Assembly: GCA_965200035.1 (NCBI GenBank) | Contig: OZ241334.1 | Span: 4,154,001-4,218,000, forward strand | DNA from: UBA1952 sp965200035 | GTDB lineage: Bacteria; Bacteroidota; Bacteroidia; Chitinophagales; Chitinophagaceae | Reading direction: 5' to 3' | DNA length: 64,000 nt | Shown: one piece after another, positions 1-9,700 of the stretch | How the letters are laid out: each line of letters opens with the position of its first letter | Position numbering within the stretch: position 1 is the stretch's first letter | Made by a program: the position numbers and the translations under genes | Notes under the pieces: generated by a model | What the model was told of the DNA's origin: nothing | The model's database searches: none | What the model saw: the letters and a program-made list of their open reading frames with translations, nothing else

Positions 1-1925
1 ACCAATACTTTTACGAATTGTGCACCGAAGGAGTGAAACGCATATTTTTTTCGGTCTGTGCCTTCATCTTCCTTTACAAACCGGTTGTCTTTGCTTTGCG
101 CCTCTGCGCTGCCCGGTTTCGGCGGACTTCCCGCATTCTGTTGCGGGGCTTCCTTGGTGCTGGCATTGATGACCAGCTCAGCTTCAATACTTTCCTTTTT
201 CTGCCTTTGCAACAGTGCCGTATAGCTTTCGCCCATTTCCGGATCACTAATGAGCGATAATCTTCCATCGCTGGCATTCACCGCCTTTTCCTCCTGGTTA
301 TAGAGTGGTGATTTTTTATCTTTAATAGCTAATGCAATCAGCTTGCTTTTTACTTCAAGCGCAGCGGCGCGCATCGGCGGCCCCGCGCTGGCAGCAGTTT
401 GTGAGCCACCGGAATTGGGTCCTTTCGGCAAGTCAGAGTCGCCCAGCTTTACGGTGATCTGCTTCACCGGCACACCAAGCGCATCTGCCACAATCTGGGC
501 AAGTATCGTGTAGGTTCCGGTGCCTATATCCTGTGTACAGCAGGAAGCAATTACTTTTCCGTTCTTCAGCATTTTCACCCTTGCCGATCCCATAGACCTG
601 TTGGCTGGATACGTAGCTGTAGCCATGCCATAGCCTACCAGATAGCGGCCTTCTTTCATCGTGCCCGGCCGAGGATTGCGGTCTTTCCATCCGATGGCTG
701 CTGCACCCTTCTCATAGCATTCGCGCAGGTATTTGGCGGAGAAAGGCTTGCCCGTTGAAGGGTCTTTTTCTGTATAATTAATGAGGCGCAGCTCCAGCGG
801 ATCGATGCCGGCCTTATACGCAAGCTCATCCATAGCTACCTCCAATGCAAACATGCCCGGCGCTTCTCCCGGCGCTCTGGTAGGGCATGGCGTAGCACGG
901 TTTACGCGCACCAGTTCCTGTACCACGTCGAGGTTGGGCGTATCATAGATCATCTTGGTAGCTACTCCTGCCGATTCTACGAATTCATCAACAAAAGAGG
1001 TTTCAGAAGTAGTGATATGGCGTACAGAGGCAATCTTTCCATTGGTGCCACATGCCAGGCTGATGCGCTGAATGGTTCTGGAGCGGTGACCATTTCCGGT
1101 AAACATCTGGCTTCTGTCCAGCACCATTTTTACAGGACGATTCACCATTTTAGCGGCCATCGGCGCGAGCACCGAATGCGGCCATGTAAATCCTTTTGAT
1201 CCAAATCCGCCACCAATATAATGTGAGATGACGCGCACATTTTCCGGCTGTATGCCCATCATCTGCGCAATAGCGCCTCTTGTTCCTAATACAGACTGGG
1301 TAGAATCGTAAACAATCAATTGCTTGCCATCCCATGCGGCAATCGTGGCATGAGGCTCCATGGCATTGTGGTGATAGACCGGGGTAGTGTAGGTCTGGGC
1401 AATTTTTACCGGTGCTCCAGTAAAGGCTTTTTTAGCATCCCCGCGCGCCACCTGCAATTGATTATTTCCCAATCCCTGCTTAGGCGTGTATTTATCCGCA
1501 ATGCCCGCTTCAATATTGGGAACAGGTACTTCCTCATCGTAAGTCACCTGAATGAGCGATGCGGCGTGTTGGGCCTGCTCAAAGCTTTCTGCTACAACAA
1601 TGGCAATGTGCTGTCCGTCATAGAAAATACGCTCACTTTGGAGCGGCAACAAATCTTTTTCACCATACTTTCCTGAACCCGGATCGCCACTACTTAATGT
1701 ATGCAGCGTTAGTGAATTTTTATAGGTAATAACGCGGAGCACACCAGGCGATTTCTCTGCTGCTGTGGTATCGATATCCTGTATATGTCCTTTCGAAATA
1801 GTGCTTTGTACAGTCACCGCGTATGCCAGATCATCCGGCTTGAACTCTGCGGTGTAAGTGGCTGTGCCGGTCACCTTCCGGTGTCCGTCTATTCTGTCTA
1901 TCGGCTGTCCTACAATTTCTTTCAT
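1..1925 (-). CDS. Molybdopterin-binding subunit of PaoC/xanthine dehydrogenase-type oxidoreductase (3' end outside window)
   Basis: The minus frame is open from the ATG at 1925 to the window edge, giving about 641 residues. PaoC-type subunits are usually about 730 residues, so roughly the last 90 are missing, including where the family's catalytic Glu normally lies. Visible are an N-terminal GQPIDRIDGHRKVTG start, a GGFGSKG cofactor-contact motif and an RAPGEAPGMFALE segment holding the conserved active-site Arg. The start overlaps the stop of the FAD subunit gene by 4 bases (ATGA), so translation is probably coupled. Gene order 2Fe-2S, FAD, Mo matches E. coli paoABC. Substrate (aldehydes or N-heterocycles) cannot be read from the sequence. 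Confidence 0.9.
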   Translation of the reverse strand, partial: MKEIVGQPIDRIDGHRKVTGTATYTAEFKPDDLAYAVTVQSTISKGHIQDIDTTAAEKSPGVLRVITYKNSLTLHTLSSGDPGSGKYGEKDLLPLQSERIFYDGQHIAIVVAESFEQAQHAASLIQVTYDEEVPVPNIEAGIADKYTPKQGLGNNQLQVARGDAKKAFTGAPVKIAQTYTTPVYHHNAMEPHATIAAWDGKQLIVYDSTQSVLGTRGAIAQMMGIQPENVRVISHYIGGGFGSKGFTWPHSVLAPMAAKMVNRPVKMVLDRSQMFTGNGHRSRTIQRISLACGTNGKIASVRHITTSETSFVDEFVESAGVATKMIYDTPNLDVVQELVRVNRATPCPTRAPGEAPGMFALEVAMDELAYKAGIDPLELRLINYTEKDPSTGKPFSAKYLRECYEKGAAAIGWKDRNPRPGTMKEGRYLVGYGMATATYPANRSMGSARVKMLKNGKVIASCCTQDIGTGTYTILAQIVADALGVPVKQITVKLGDSDLPKGPNSGGSQTAASAGPPMRAAALEVKSKLIALAIKDKKSPLYNQEEKAVNASDGRLSLISDPEMGESYTALLQRQKKESIEAELVINASTKEAPQQNAGSPPKPGSAEAQSKDNRFVKEDEGTDRKKYAFHSFGAQFVKVL

Positions 1926-2905
1926 CCTTTGGCGGTTGCTGTTTCTAATGCGTGAATAAGGGTGCGTTTCGCCAGAGAAGGCTTGAAAGCGTTGAATTCT
2001 TTGGTCTCTGCTCCGGCAAGCGCTGCCTCTGCTGCTTTCTGAAAAATTTCGGATGAGCCCGCTGCGCCAATTAAAACCTGCTCGGCCAGAACAGAGCGCC
2101 AGGGCTTCGTACCTACACCCCCCAGAGCGATTTTAGCTCTGGTAATAAAGCCGTTTTGCAATTCCAGCACCACAGCCGCAGAAGCAAGCGCGAATTCATA
2201 GGAAGCGCGATCGCGCACTTTGAGGTAATGAGATACGTTCAATCCTGCGCCTGATGGCAACGTAATGCCTGTGATCAGCTCACCCGGCTGAAGGACGGTT
2301 TCGATATGTGGTGTATCACCGGGCAATACGTGAAAGTCCTCTATAGGAATACTGCGCTTACCTGCTGAACCTTCCGTATGAATAATCGCGCCCAATGCGG
2401 TCAGCGCTACGCACATATCGGAAGGATGAGTGGCGATGCAGTGGTTGCTTCCTCCAAGCACCGCATTGCTTCTGTTATAACCATCCATCGCTCCGCATCC
2501 GGTACCGGGATTTCGTTTGTTGCAGGGACTGGCTGTATTGTAAAAATAAGGGCAGCGTGTACGCTGCATCAGATTACCGCCAAGAGTAGCCATATTACGA
2601 AGCTGTGGCGATGCGCCTGACAGCAACGCTTCCGAAAGAACAGGATAGTGTTGCTTAATGTAAGGATGATATGCCAGATCGCTATTTCGTACCAGTGCCC
2701 CGATATGCACATCACCATCAGGCTGTATCGTCAGTTCTTCAAGATCAAGATGATTGATGTTGACCACACGCTTTGGCTGCACAATATTCATTTTCATCAG
2801 GTCCACCAGATTGGTGCCTCCGGCCATGAATTTGGTATCTGTAACGCTACCTTCACGTAGCGCGGCCGCCTGATCCGGCGCAGGAATAATGCTGAATGGT
2901 TGCAT
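1922..2905 (-). CDS. FAD-binding subunit of PaoB/YagS-type molybdenum oxidoreductase
   Basis: This 327-residue protein passes electrons between the Fe-S and Mo subunits through FAD. An FAD pyrophosphate loop (MAGGTNLVDLM, about residue 28) and the second FAD motif (NMATLGGNL, about residue 104) are visible. Between about residues 115 and 160 lie four cysteines (RCPYF, SPCNK, GTGCGA, NHCIA). This Cys-rich insertion matches the one that carries an extra [4Fe-4S] cluster in E. coli PaoB and separates the YagS branch from ordinary CO dehydrogenase medium subunits. The gene sits 5 bases after the 2Fe-2S subunit gene and overlaps the Mo subunit gene by 4. Confidence 0.92.
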   Translation of the reverse strand: MQPFSIIPAPDQAAALREGSVTDTKFMAGGTNLVDLMKMNIVQPKRVVNINHLDLEELTIQPDGDVHIGALVRNSDLAYHPYIKQHYPVLSEALLSGASPQLRNMATLGGNLMQRTRCPYFYNTASPCNKRNPGTGCGAMDGYNRSNAVLGGSNHCIATHPSDMCVALTALGAIIHTEGSAGKRSIPIEDFHVLPGDTPHIETVLQPGELITGITLPSGAGLNVSHYLKVRDRASYEFALASAAVVLELQNGFITRAKIALGGVGTKPWRSVLAEQVLIGAAGSSEIFQKAAEAALAGAETKEFNAFKPSLAKRTLIHALETATAKG

Positions 2906-2910
2906 AGAAA

Positions 2911-3540
2911 TTATGCCTGATCGCGGACTTCTTTAATGGCGTGAAGAATATTTTGATAAGCACCGCAGCGGCAGATATTACCGCTCATCAATTCTCTGAT
3001 ATCGGCATCCGTGTGGGCATGGCCCTCTTTGAGCAGCCCTACTGCCGAGCATATTTGTCCGGGAGTGCAATAGCCACACTGAAAAGCATCGTGCTTAATG
3101 AAAGCCTCCTGCAGCGGATGCAGTTGATTTTCATTGCCTAATCCTTCAATCGTTGTTACAGATGCATCTGCGCACATACCGGCAAGGGTCAGGCAGCTAT
3201 TTACCCTCCGTCCATTGATCAGTACCGTACAAGCGCCGCATTGACCGCGGTCGCAGCCTTTTTTAGTGCCGGTAAGATGCAGGGTTTCTCTCAGCGCATC
3301 GAGCAGGGTAGTACGCGGATCATGGTACAAAGTATACGGCTTGCCATTCACGCGAAAGCTCGTTCTCATAGACTCATCATTGTCCTTATGAACAATGCTT
3401 CCCGCAGCCGTCTTTGCGCCGGCAGGTAAAAACGAAGTGATGGAAATGCCGGCACCTACCAGAGAAGCTGTTGCTAAAAACTCCCGCCGCGTGGGATTGC
3501 CGGATGACGGCGCATCGCCTGTTTGTTCTTTTTCCCCCAT
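2911..3540 (-). CDS. 2Fe-2S subunit of PaoA/YagT-type oxidoreductase with Tat signal
   Basis: A 209-residue electron-transfer subunit and first gene of the operon. The N-terminus has a twin-arginine signal (TRREFLATASLVGAG, residues about 17-31), so the folded complex is probably exported with its partner subunits, which lack signals. The ferredoxin-like domain carries the plant-type cysteine set (CDRGQCGACT and a later Cys). The C-terminal helical domain carries the second set (CGYCTPG and NICRCGAY). The 140 bases to the divergent photolyase gene must hold both promoters; I found no convincing -7 element there. Confidence 0.93.
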   Translation of the reverse strand: MGEKEQTGDAPSSGNPTRREFLATASLVGAGISITSFLPAGAKTAAGSIVHKDNDESMRTSFRVNGKPYTLYHDPRTTLLDALRETLHLTGTKKGCDRGQCGACTVLINGRRVNSCLTLAGMCADASVTTIEGLGNENQLHPLQEAFIKHDAFQCGYCTPGQICSAVGLLKEGHAHTDADIRELMSGNICRCGAYQNILHAIKEVRDQA

Positions 3541-3710
3541 GGTGTATGAATTGGAAAAGAGCGCTAAAAAACAGTGCCATTATGCAGCATTTGAATTAAT
3601 AATACCTAACAGAGCCGGCAAGGAGTGTAAATGGCTGGCGCACTATTTATAGCTTTGATGCAATACGGCAGTTTCTTCAGGTGAATTGCCCGACAGCTAC
3701 AAAACAAACA

Positions 3711-5141
3711 ATGCTTATGGTATCTTTTGAGGATGAACGATGTACACAGATCAAGGAAGCGCTGGTTCCGGAAAAGGCACGCTATGTGCTTTACTGGATG
3801 CAGATTTTCAAGCGCACCACGCACAATCATGCGTTGAATAAAGCCATTGGAATAGCTAATGAACTTGGTCTGCCGCTGGTGGTGTACGAGGGGCTGAAGT
3901 ATTATTATCCCTGGGCTTCCGACCGTATTCATACATTTATTCTGGAAGGCGTGGCGGAAAAGAAAAAGGCTTTTGCCGCTATGGGTATCCGTTATATTTT
4001 TTACCTGCAGCAAAACAGCCGTTCCCCCAAAAATACAGTAGCGAAGCTGGCTAAGGAAGCTGCCGTGCTTGTTACCGATGATTTTCCCGCCTTCATCATA
4101 CCGGAGCATAACCGCCACATCTGCGAGCGGGTAAAAATACCTGTCTATACGGTTGATGCAAATGGAATGATACCGATGCGCAGGATGACTAAAGAGGAGT
4201 TTGCAGCGCGTACCATTCGCCCGAAAATAACTAAGCTGCTGCCCGAATACACTGATCCGCTGCGCACTCCCGCGCTCAAAGAAAAACATCCTAAAATAAA
4301 CGTTGATTGTCCTGAAACGGAGGTGACGGAAAGTAATATTGCTGCGCTGGTAAAGGGTTGCGCTATAGATAATACGGTGCCGCCAAGCGAAGTATATAAG
4401 GGCGGGGAAGCTGCAGCACAGAAGAGAATGAAGCATTTCATTCATCACATTCTTCCGGAATATGATGAACTGCGCAACAAGCCGGATGTAGACGGCTGCT
4501 CACGTCTGTCGCCTTATCTGCACTTTGGGTTTATTTCAGCACAGCAGATCTATGAGGCCGTACAACATGCGCACGCGCCCAAAGCTGCGAAAGATGCCTT
4601 TCTTGAAGAGCTGATCGTGCGGCGGGAGCTGGGGTACAATTTTACTTTCTTCAATAAAGAGTACGATTCGCTGGAAGCCGCGCCGGAATGGGCGAAGAAG
4701 ACGATGCATAAGCACGAAAAAGACAAGCGCGCTGTGACATTTACCCATCAGCAGATAGAGACTGGCACCACTACCGACGCGCTCTGGAATGCTACACAAC
4801 ACGAGCTGATGCATACAGGTGAGTTGCACAATTACATGCGGATGCTTTGGGGCAAAAAAATCATCGAATGGAGCAAAAACTATAAAGATGCTTTCGAGCT
4901 GATGGTGCATCTGAATAATAAGTATGCGCTTGATGGAAGAAACCCCAATTCTTACACAGGCATCCACTGGTGCTTCGGCAAGCATGACCGCGCCTGGGGA
5001 CCAGAGCGGCCTGTATTCGGTACGCTGCGCTATCTGAGCACTGCCAGCTGGTGGAAGAAGGTGAATGCGAAGGCTTACATTAAAAAGTACAGTGACATTG
5101 AGGTAAGCAGGTACAGTGAGGATGCATATGCTGAAAAGTAA
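3711..5141 (+). CDS. phr: Class II deoxyribodipyrimidine photolyase
   Basis: Light-driven repair of cyclobutane pyrimidine dimers using FAD. The N-terminal alpha/beta domain (RYVLYWMQIFKRT, VVYEGLKYYYP) is followed by the helical FAD domain. The latter shows the class II signatures LSPYLHFGFIS, the segment around HELMHTGELHNYMRMLW, and YALDGRNPNSYTG, with the HWCFGKHDRAWG stretch typical of class II. Length of 476 residues fits the class. I prefer the ATG at 3711; the same frame could begin at a GTG at 3681. It stands alone between the oxidoreductase operon and the convergent esterase, 6 bases from the latter's end. Confidence 0.92.
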   Translation: MLMVSFEDERCTQIKEALVPEKARYVLYWMQIFKRTTHNHALNKAIGIANELGLPLVVYEGLKYYYPWASDRIHTFILEGVAEKKKAFAAMGIRYIFYLQQNSRSPKNTVAKLAKEAAVLVTDDFPAFIIPEHNRHICERVKIPVYTVDANGMIPMRRMTKEEFAARTIRPKITKLLPEYTDPLRTPALKEKHPKINVDCPETEVTESNIAALVKGCAIDNTVPPSEVYKGGEAAAQKRMKHFIHHILPEYDELRNKPDVDGCSRLSPYLHFGFISAQQIYEAVQHAHAPKAAKDAFLEELIVRRELGYNFTFFNKEYDSLEAAPEWAKKTMHKHEKDKRAVTFTHQQIETGTTTDALWNATQHELMHTGELHNYMRMLWGKKIIEWSKNYKDAFELMVHLNNKYALDGRNPNSYTGIHWCFGKHDRAWGPERPVFGTLRYLSTASWWKKVNAKAYIKKYSDIEVSRYSEDAYAEK

Positions 5142-5147
5142 TCAGGA

Positions 5148-5966
5148 TCACTCGCTGTAAGGATACAATTTCTTGAAAGCCTCATTGATGCTTTGATGCA
5201 GTATTGTTGCATGGTTTTCGCCCTGTAGCTCCAGATAGTCTCCCTTTATGCCTTTCTTTTGGAGTAGCTTAAAGAGCGCACGCGCATCGGTACGCATGAT
5301 GCTGTCTTCATCGGCGCCCACGGCCATATAGACGTATTGCGGCAGGGAATTTTGTTTCGCGATTAGTGCCTTTGCTTCTTTCAGCAGCCTTTCCTGATCC
5401 CACCAGAGGCTGGGGCTTACAATCAGATAATGCGTAAACAGTTCCGGCTTTTTCAGCAGCACTTCACAGGCCAGCAATCCGCCCAGCGACTGACAAATAA
5501 TGAATCGGGTAGACGTAGTCTTGAAGGTAGTGTTGATATAGGGTAAAAGCTCTTTTTCCAGAAAACCCATGAACTGCTCAGAATGACCGGTAGTAGGGTA
5601 TTGCTGCTGCAAATCTTTCTGATCTGTGTGGAAGGTAAAATCCCGCTTGCGGTCAACATTGGAAATGCCTACGACAATAAAATCCGGCATTTTGAACATC
5701 ATATTGAAGAACTGTGTGAGCCCTATGATGTGCAGGAAATCTTCATTGATCGTACCATCCAGCAGGTAGATAACCGGGTGCGCTACGTTTTTATCAAAGC
5801 CGTAAGGCAGGTAGATGTTCAGGGTTCGCTCTTCCTTCAGTATGCCGGAACGAATGGTATGCACTTCGCCGATAGTGAGCGGCTTCAGAGAGTCTGTACG
5901 CGGTTGTGCAGATGCGTGGAATACGCCCGCGAACATCAGCATCAGGATTATGGTGAATGATTTCAT
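5148..5966 (-). CDS. Secreted alpha/beta-hydrolase, esterase D family (PF00756-like)
   Basis: A 272-residue hydrolase beginning with a signal peptide (MKSFTIILMLMFAG, cut near HASAQ). YLPYGFDKN and PVIYLLDG are typical of the esterase D family, which includes siderophore and other carboxyl esterases. The nucleophile elbow reads CQSLGG, so the usual first Gly of GxSxG is Cys. Probable acid and His residues lie in GADED and GENHAT near the C-terminus. A GTG-initiated form from 5984 is possible, but the ATG at 5966 starts the signal peptide properly. Substrate unknown. Confidence 0.8.
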   Translation of the reverse strand: MKSFTIILMLMFAGVFHASAQPRTDSLKPLTIGEVHTIRSGILKEERTLNIYLPYGFDKNVAHPVIYLLDGTINEDFLHIIGLTQFFNMMFKMPDFIVVGISNVDRKRDFTFHTDQKDLQQQYPTTGHSEQFMGFLEKELLPYINTTFKTTSTRFIICQSLGGLLACEVLLKKPELFTHYLIVSPSLWWDQERLLKEAKALIAKQNSLPQYVYMAVGADEDSIMRTDARALFKLLQKKGIKGDYLELQGENHATILHQSINEAFKKLYPYSE

Positions 5967-6121
5967 AGCCGGAAAATGATGCAAGGTGGTGGAAACAGAG
6001 GTAAGCTACAACACGCTTCCGGGGGTATTTAATAATAGCAATGCCCATTTTTTATCAGGTTAAACGATGTACTGGCCATTTACAACTATAGATTCAGCTT
6101 TTGCATAATCGTTCTGTCATT

Positions 6122-6158
6122 AAAAAAAAGCGGCCACAGAATGGCCGCTTTTTTTTTG
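6122..6158 (-). terminator. Rho-independent terminator of the small secreted protein gene
   Basis: A perfect 8-bp G+C-rich stem (AGCGGCCA at 6129-6136, TGGCCGCT at 6142-6149) with loop CAGAA is flanked by an A tract and a T tract. It could work on both strands. By position it ends the minus-strand gene at 6176-6430 before the esterase. Confidence 0.85.
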
Positions 6159-6175
6159 CTTAAAACTGTATCAGC

Positions 6176-6430
6176 TTACCTGCCTACAGCTTCCTTATCA
6201 TCTGCTTTTTCCTGTTTTTTCAGTGCCTTATGCTCTTTGCCTTTGGCCATTTTCTTGGTTGCCTTACGTGCCTTCTTTCCGGACTTGGCATCTGCAGCAG
6301 ACTGATCGCCTACCTGAGTACCATCCGTTGTTGTGGTGGTGGTAGTCGTTTTGTTCACAGTTTGAGCGCTGGCTACAACGGGCCCGATCAATCCGGCTAC
6401 GATAATGGCGATAAAAAGTTTGTTTTTCAT
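6176..6430 (-). CDS. Small secreted protein, Thr tract then Lys-rich tail
   Basis: An 84-residue protein with a clear signal peptide (MKNKLFIAIIVAGLIGPVVA, cleavage near ASAQ). A run of eight Thr follows, then a highly basic region (KKARKATKKMAKGKEHKALKK) and an acidic end. It is not recognised as a named family. Short Thr/Lys-rich exported proteins are common in Chitinophagaceae. The downstream hairpin supports its being a real transcription unit. Confidence 0.65.
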   Translation of the reverse strand: MKNKLFIAIIVAGLIGPVVASAQTVNKTTTTTTTTDGTQVGDQSAADAKSGKKARKATKKMAKGKEHKALKKQEKADDKEAVGR

Positions 6431-6660
6431 GTTGGTTAAGTTTAGCAGACTGTTTAAATAATAATGCCAAAGAGGCTTTCATCGCATAAAATAGTCCGCA
6501 ATCAGGCAATAGAGCAATAGGCTGAAAAATATTTCAGTAAATCCATTTTTAAATTATAAATGTCCGCATCTATTCAAATACGTGACTACAGTGCTGTAAA
6601 CATTTTATTACATCAAATACATTTTTACAAAAAATATCTTGTGTTTTTTTGTTGATATTG

Positions 6661-6693
6661 TTTGGAAATGATAGAAGTGAAATATTAGATTTG
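6661..6693 (+). promoter_or_regulatory. Bacteroidota promoter (TTTG-N21-TAGATTTG) for the SprB-repeat protein
   Basis: TTTG at 6661-6664 and TAGATTTG at 6686-6693 are separated by 21 bases. This matches the Bacteroidota -33/-7 consensus TTTG-N19-21-TAnnTTTG. The ATG at 6721 is 27 bases downstream. Confidence 0.7.
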
Positions 6694-6720
6694 TGTTAGT
6701 TGATATTTAAGTTAAAGCCG

Positions 6721-9700
6721 ATGAGAAAAATATACTTTTTATTACTGTGCTCATTATTTGCCTTGAATAAGGCGGCTGCACTGAGTGTGCTCATTACCGA
6801 AAGCGGCGTTTATCCATGTGCTAATAACTGGAAAACCGAGATCATGGGTATGGGGCATGGAGTATCCATACAGCCAGTAACCGTGCTGGACAACAGTGCA
6901 TTTTTTGCCACAACGGATGTATTGATTGTATCTGATGGTACCGGCACTTTAACGCCTACCCAGATCGGAACCATACAATCATTTCTTCAATCCGGAAAAT
7001 CCGTTTATCTCCAATCCGAATACCTGACCAGTTATGGGGGTAATATCGCTTTCGCCCAAATCGTAAATGCACTAGGAGGTACATTTAGCTGGGGTGCCAC
7101 CATGAATGGGCAGTTAGCACCTGCCGTAACCGGATCGTTCAGCACTACGAATACGGCTGTTTCTTCCCTGTCTTACTTCTGGTATGGCTGCACCGGCGGA
7201 GGCTCTTCAAATATCTATCCGTTTCTTTATTCCGGCTCAAATGCTTTGGGATGGAGCTTTTGCCCGCCCAACGCTTCATATGGCAAGCTGGTAACCACTT
7301 CTGATCAGGATTGGACCGGTAGTGGGTACGGCACATCCATTGCTACCTCAGGACCGCTGATCCGCAATATTTTTGTCCACCTGATCACTCCGGGTTTGTG
7401 TGGTCCTCCCGGCCCGGTAATAAATATCGCCAGCCAGTCGGATGTATCCTGCTATGGGGCAAGCAATGGCAGCGCTACCGTCAGCGTATCCGGTGGAATT
7501 TCGCCACTTGCTTATTCATGGTCACCTGGCGGCGGCAATAGTGCCAGTATCACAGGTCGTCCGGCAGGCAATTATACGGTTACAGTCAGAGATGCAAGCG
7601 GATTGACCAGCATCAAGCAGGTAACCATCACACAGCCACAGGCGCTTTCCTCAACAGGCAGCGCAACTAACCCAACCTGCATCGGCACAAATGGATCTGC
7701 AACGGTAATAGTGAGCGGAGGTACACCACCATATACTTATACCTGGTTGCCCGCAGGCGGCACAGCAGCTACCGCTACCGGCTTAACGGCCGGCTCATAC
7801 ACCGTCACTTATACAGATGCTAAAGGCTGCTCAGGCTCCCATACTTTTACGCTTACAGCGCCCGCGGGATTATCTGTAACCGGCAACCAAACGGACATAA
7901 CCTGTAACGGTGGCTCGAATGGCACAGCGACTGTGAGCGCAAGTGGTGGCATAACTCCTTATACTTACGCATGGACTTCAGGCGCCAGTGCAGCAACAGC
8001 AAGCGGCCTGAGCGCCGGAACGCATACGGTAACAATAACAGATGCCGCCGGATGCGCAGCCACGCGCAACTATAATATTACACAGCCTGCAGCCATCTCC
8101 ACTGCTGTGACAGCTCAGACCAATGTATCCTGCTCTTCCGGCTCTGCCAGCATCACGGCTATGGGCGGCACCGGCACTTATACTTATACATGGTCGCCAT
8201 CCGTTGGCACAGCGGCTACAGCAACAGGATTGATCCAAGGAACTTACACGGTTACGGTAAGAGATGCTAATAATTGCATGGCTACTCAAGCAGTTACAAT
8301 TACTCAATCTGCGACCCCGCTTTCTGTATCGGCTACAGCACCAATGCGGATCTGCTCGGGAAATGTTTTAAATATTAATTCTGCAGTAGCAGGAGGTATT
8401 GCTCCCTATACTTACAGCTGGATTGGTCCTAATGGTTTCGTATCTACCACGCAGAACCCGACTCTGGCGGCAAGCGTAAGTATGAGCGGAGCTTATAACT
8501 TAGCGGTTACAGATAACAGAGGCTGTACGGCTACTACGGCTATTTCTACCGCAGTTGATACAATTCCCCCGCCAACTATGATTGTTGGCAATGCGAATGT
8601 ATGCGGCGGCACATCCCAGATTTACCGCATTCCTAAGGTCGCAGAAGCTACTTCTTATAACTGGATGATTACCGGCAATGGCTGGAACAGCATATTGGGT
8701 AATGCTGCTGACACTTTCATCAACACCACTGCTGGTACGGCTGCCAATACCATCTCCGTCACCGCTTCTAATCAATGTGGCACTTCCACAATGCGCACAC
8801 TAGCAGTTAATGTTACCAACACCCCTGGTATGGCGGGCTCTATTATCAGTTTTGATTCTGTGTGTACGGGCGCTGGTGCTGTAACTTTTGCTACCGGTCA
8901 GATTAATGAAGCCACCTCTTATACCTGGACCCTGCCTTCCGGCTGGAGCGGCACATCCATTACTAATCAGATCAGCGCAACGCCGGGCACAAGCGCTGCT
9001 ACAGGTGCGATAACGATTTCGGTAACAGGCACCAATAGTTGCGGCAGCGGACCGGCTTCCCAAAAGACCATTATTGTCAACAATCCTGCCACACCGGCTG
9101 TGGCCCTCAATGGACCTTCCGGTATTGTATGTGCCGGAACGCTGGCTACCTGGATCGCGACCCCAACGGATGGCGGCGCATCACCGCTCTACCAGTGGAA
9201 GGTCAATGGCATAAATCAAGGTAGCCTTACCTCATCGAATATTTTCAGTTCTGCTAATTTAAGCGCAGGAGATGTAGTGAGTGTGCAGATGAAGACCAGC
9301 TTTCCCTGCACCACCACAGCCGGTGGCTGGGCTTTAGGTGCAGCGCCTGCGCTTACGATCGCACCACAGGTAATGCCTGGTGTGAATATCAATGCCACAG
9401 CGCCGCCTGATTTATGCCGTGGAGTACCGGTAACATTTTATGCAAATACTACAGGTGGCGGCTCTTCCCCTGCTTACCATTGGTCCAGGAACGGAATATG
9501 CATACCTGATGCGACTGGTGCTAATTATACCAGTGACGCGTTGAATAATGGAGACACGGTGCGGGTAGTTCTGATCAGCAATGCCCAATGCCGGATAGTA
9601 GATTCGGTAGCGTCGAATAAGATGGGACTGAGTGTAAGTCCGTATGTAGTGCCGCAGATAACTATATCAGTTAACCCGGGTACCGCGATCGGTGCAGGAC

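Noticed and set aside
3606..4448. 280-codon minus-strand open frame
   Set aside because: Shadow of the class II photolyase gene on the other strand.
7441..8560. Regular repeats that might be taken for a CRISPR array
   Set aside because: They are about 225-base protein-coding SprB units, in frame and divergent in sequence, not short identical repeats with spacers.
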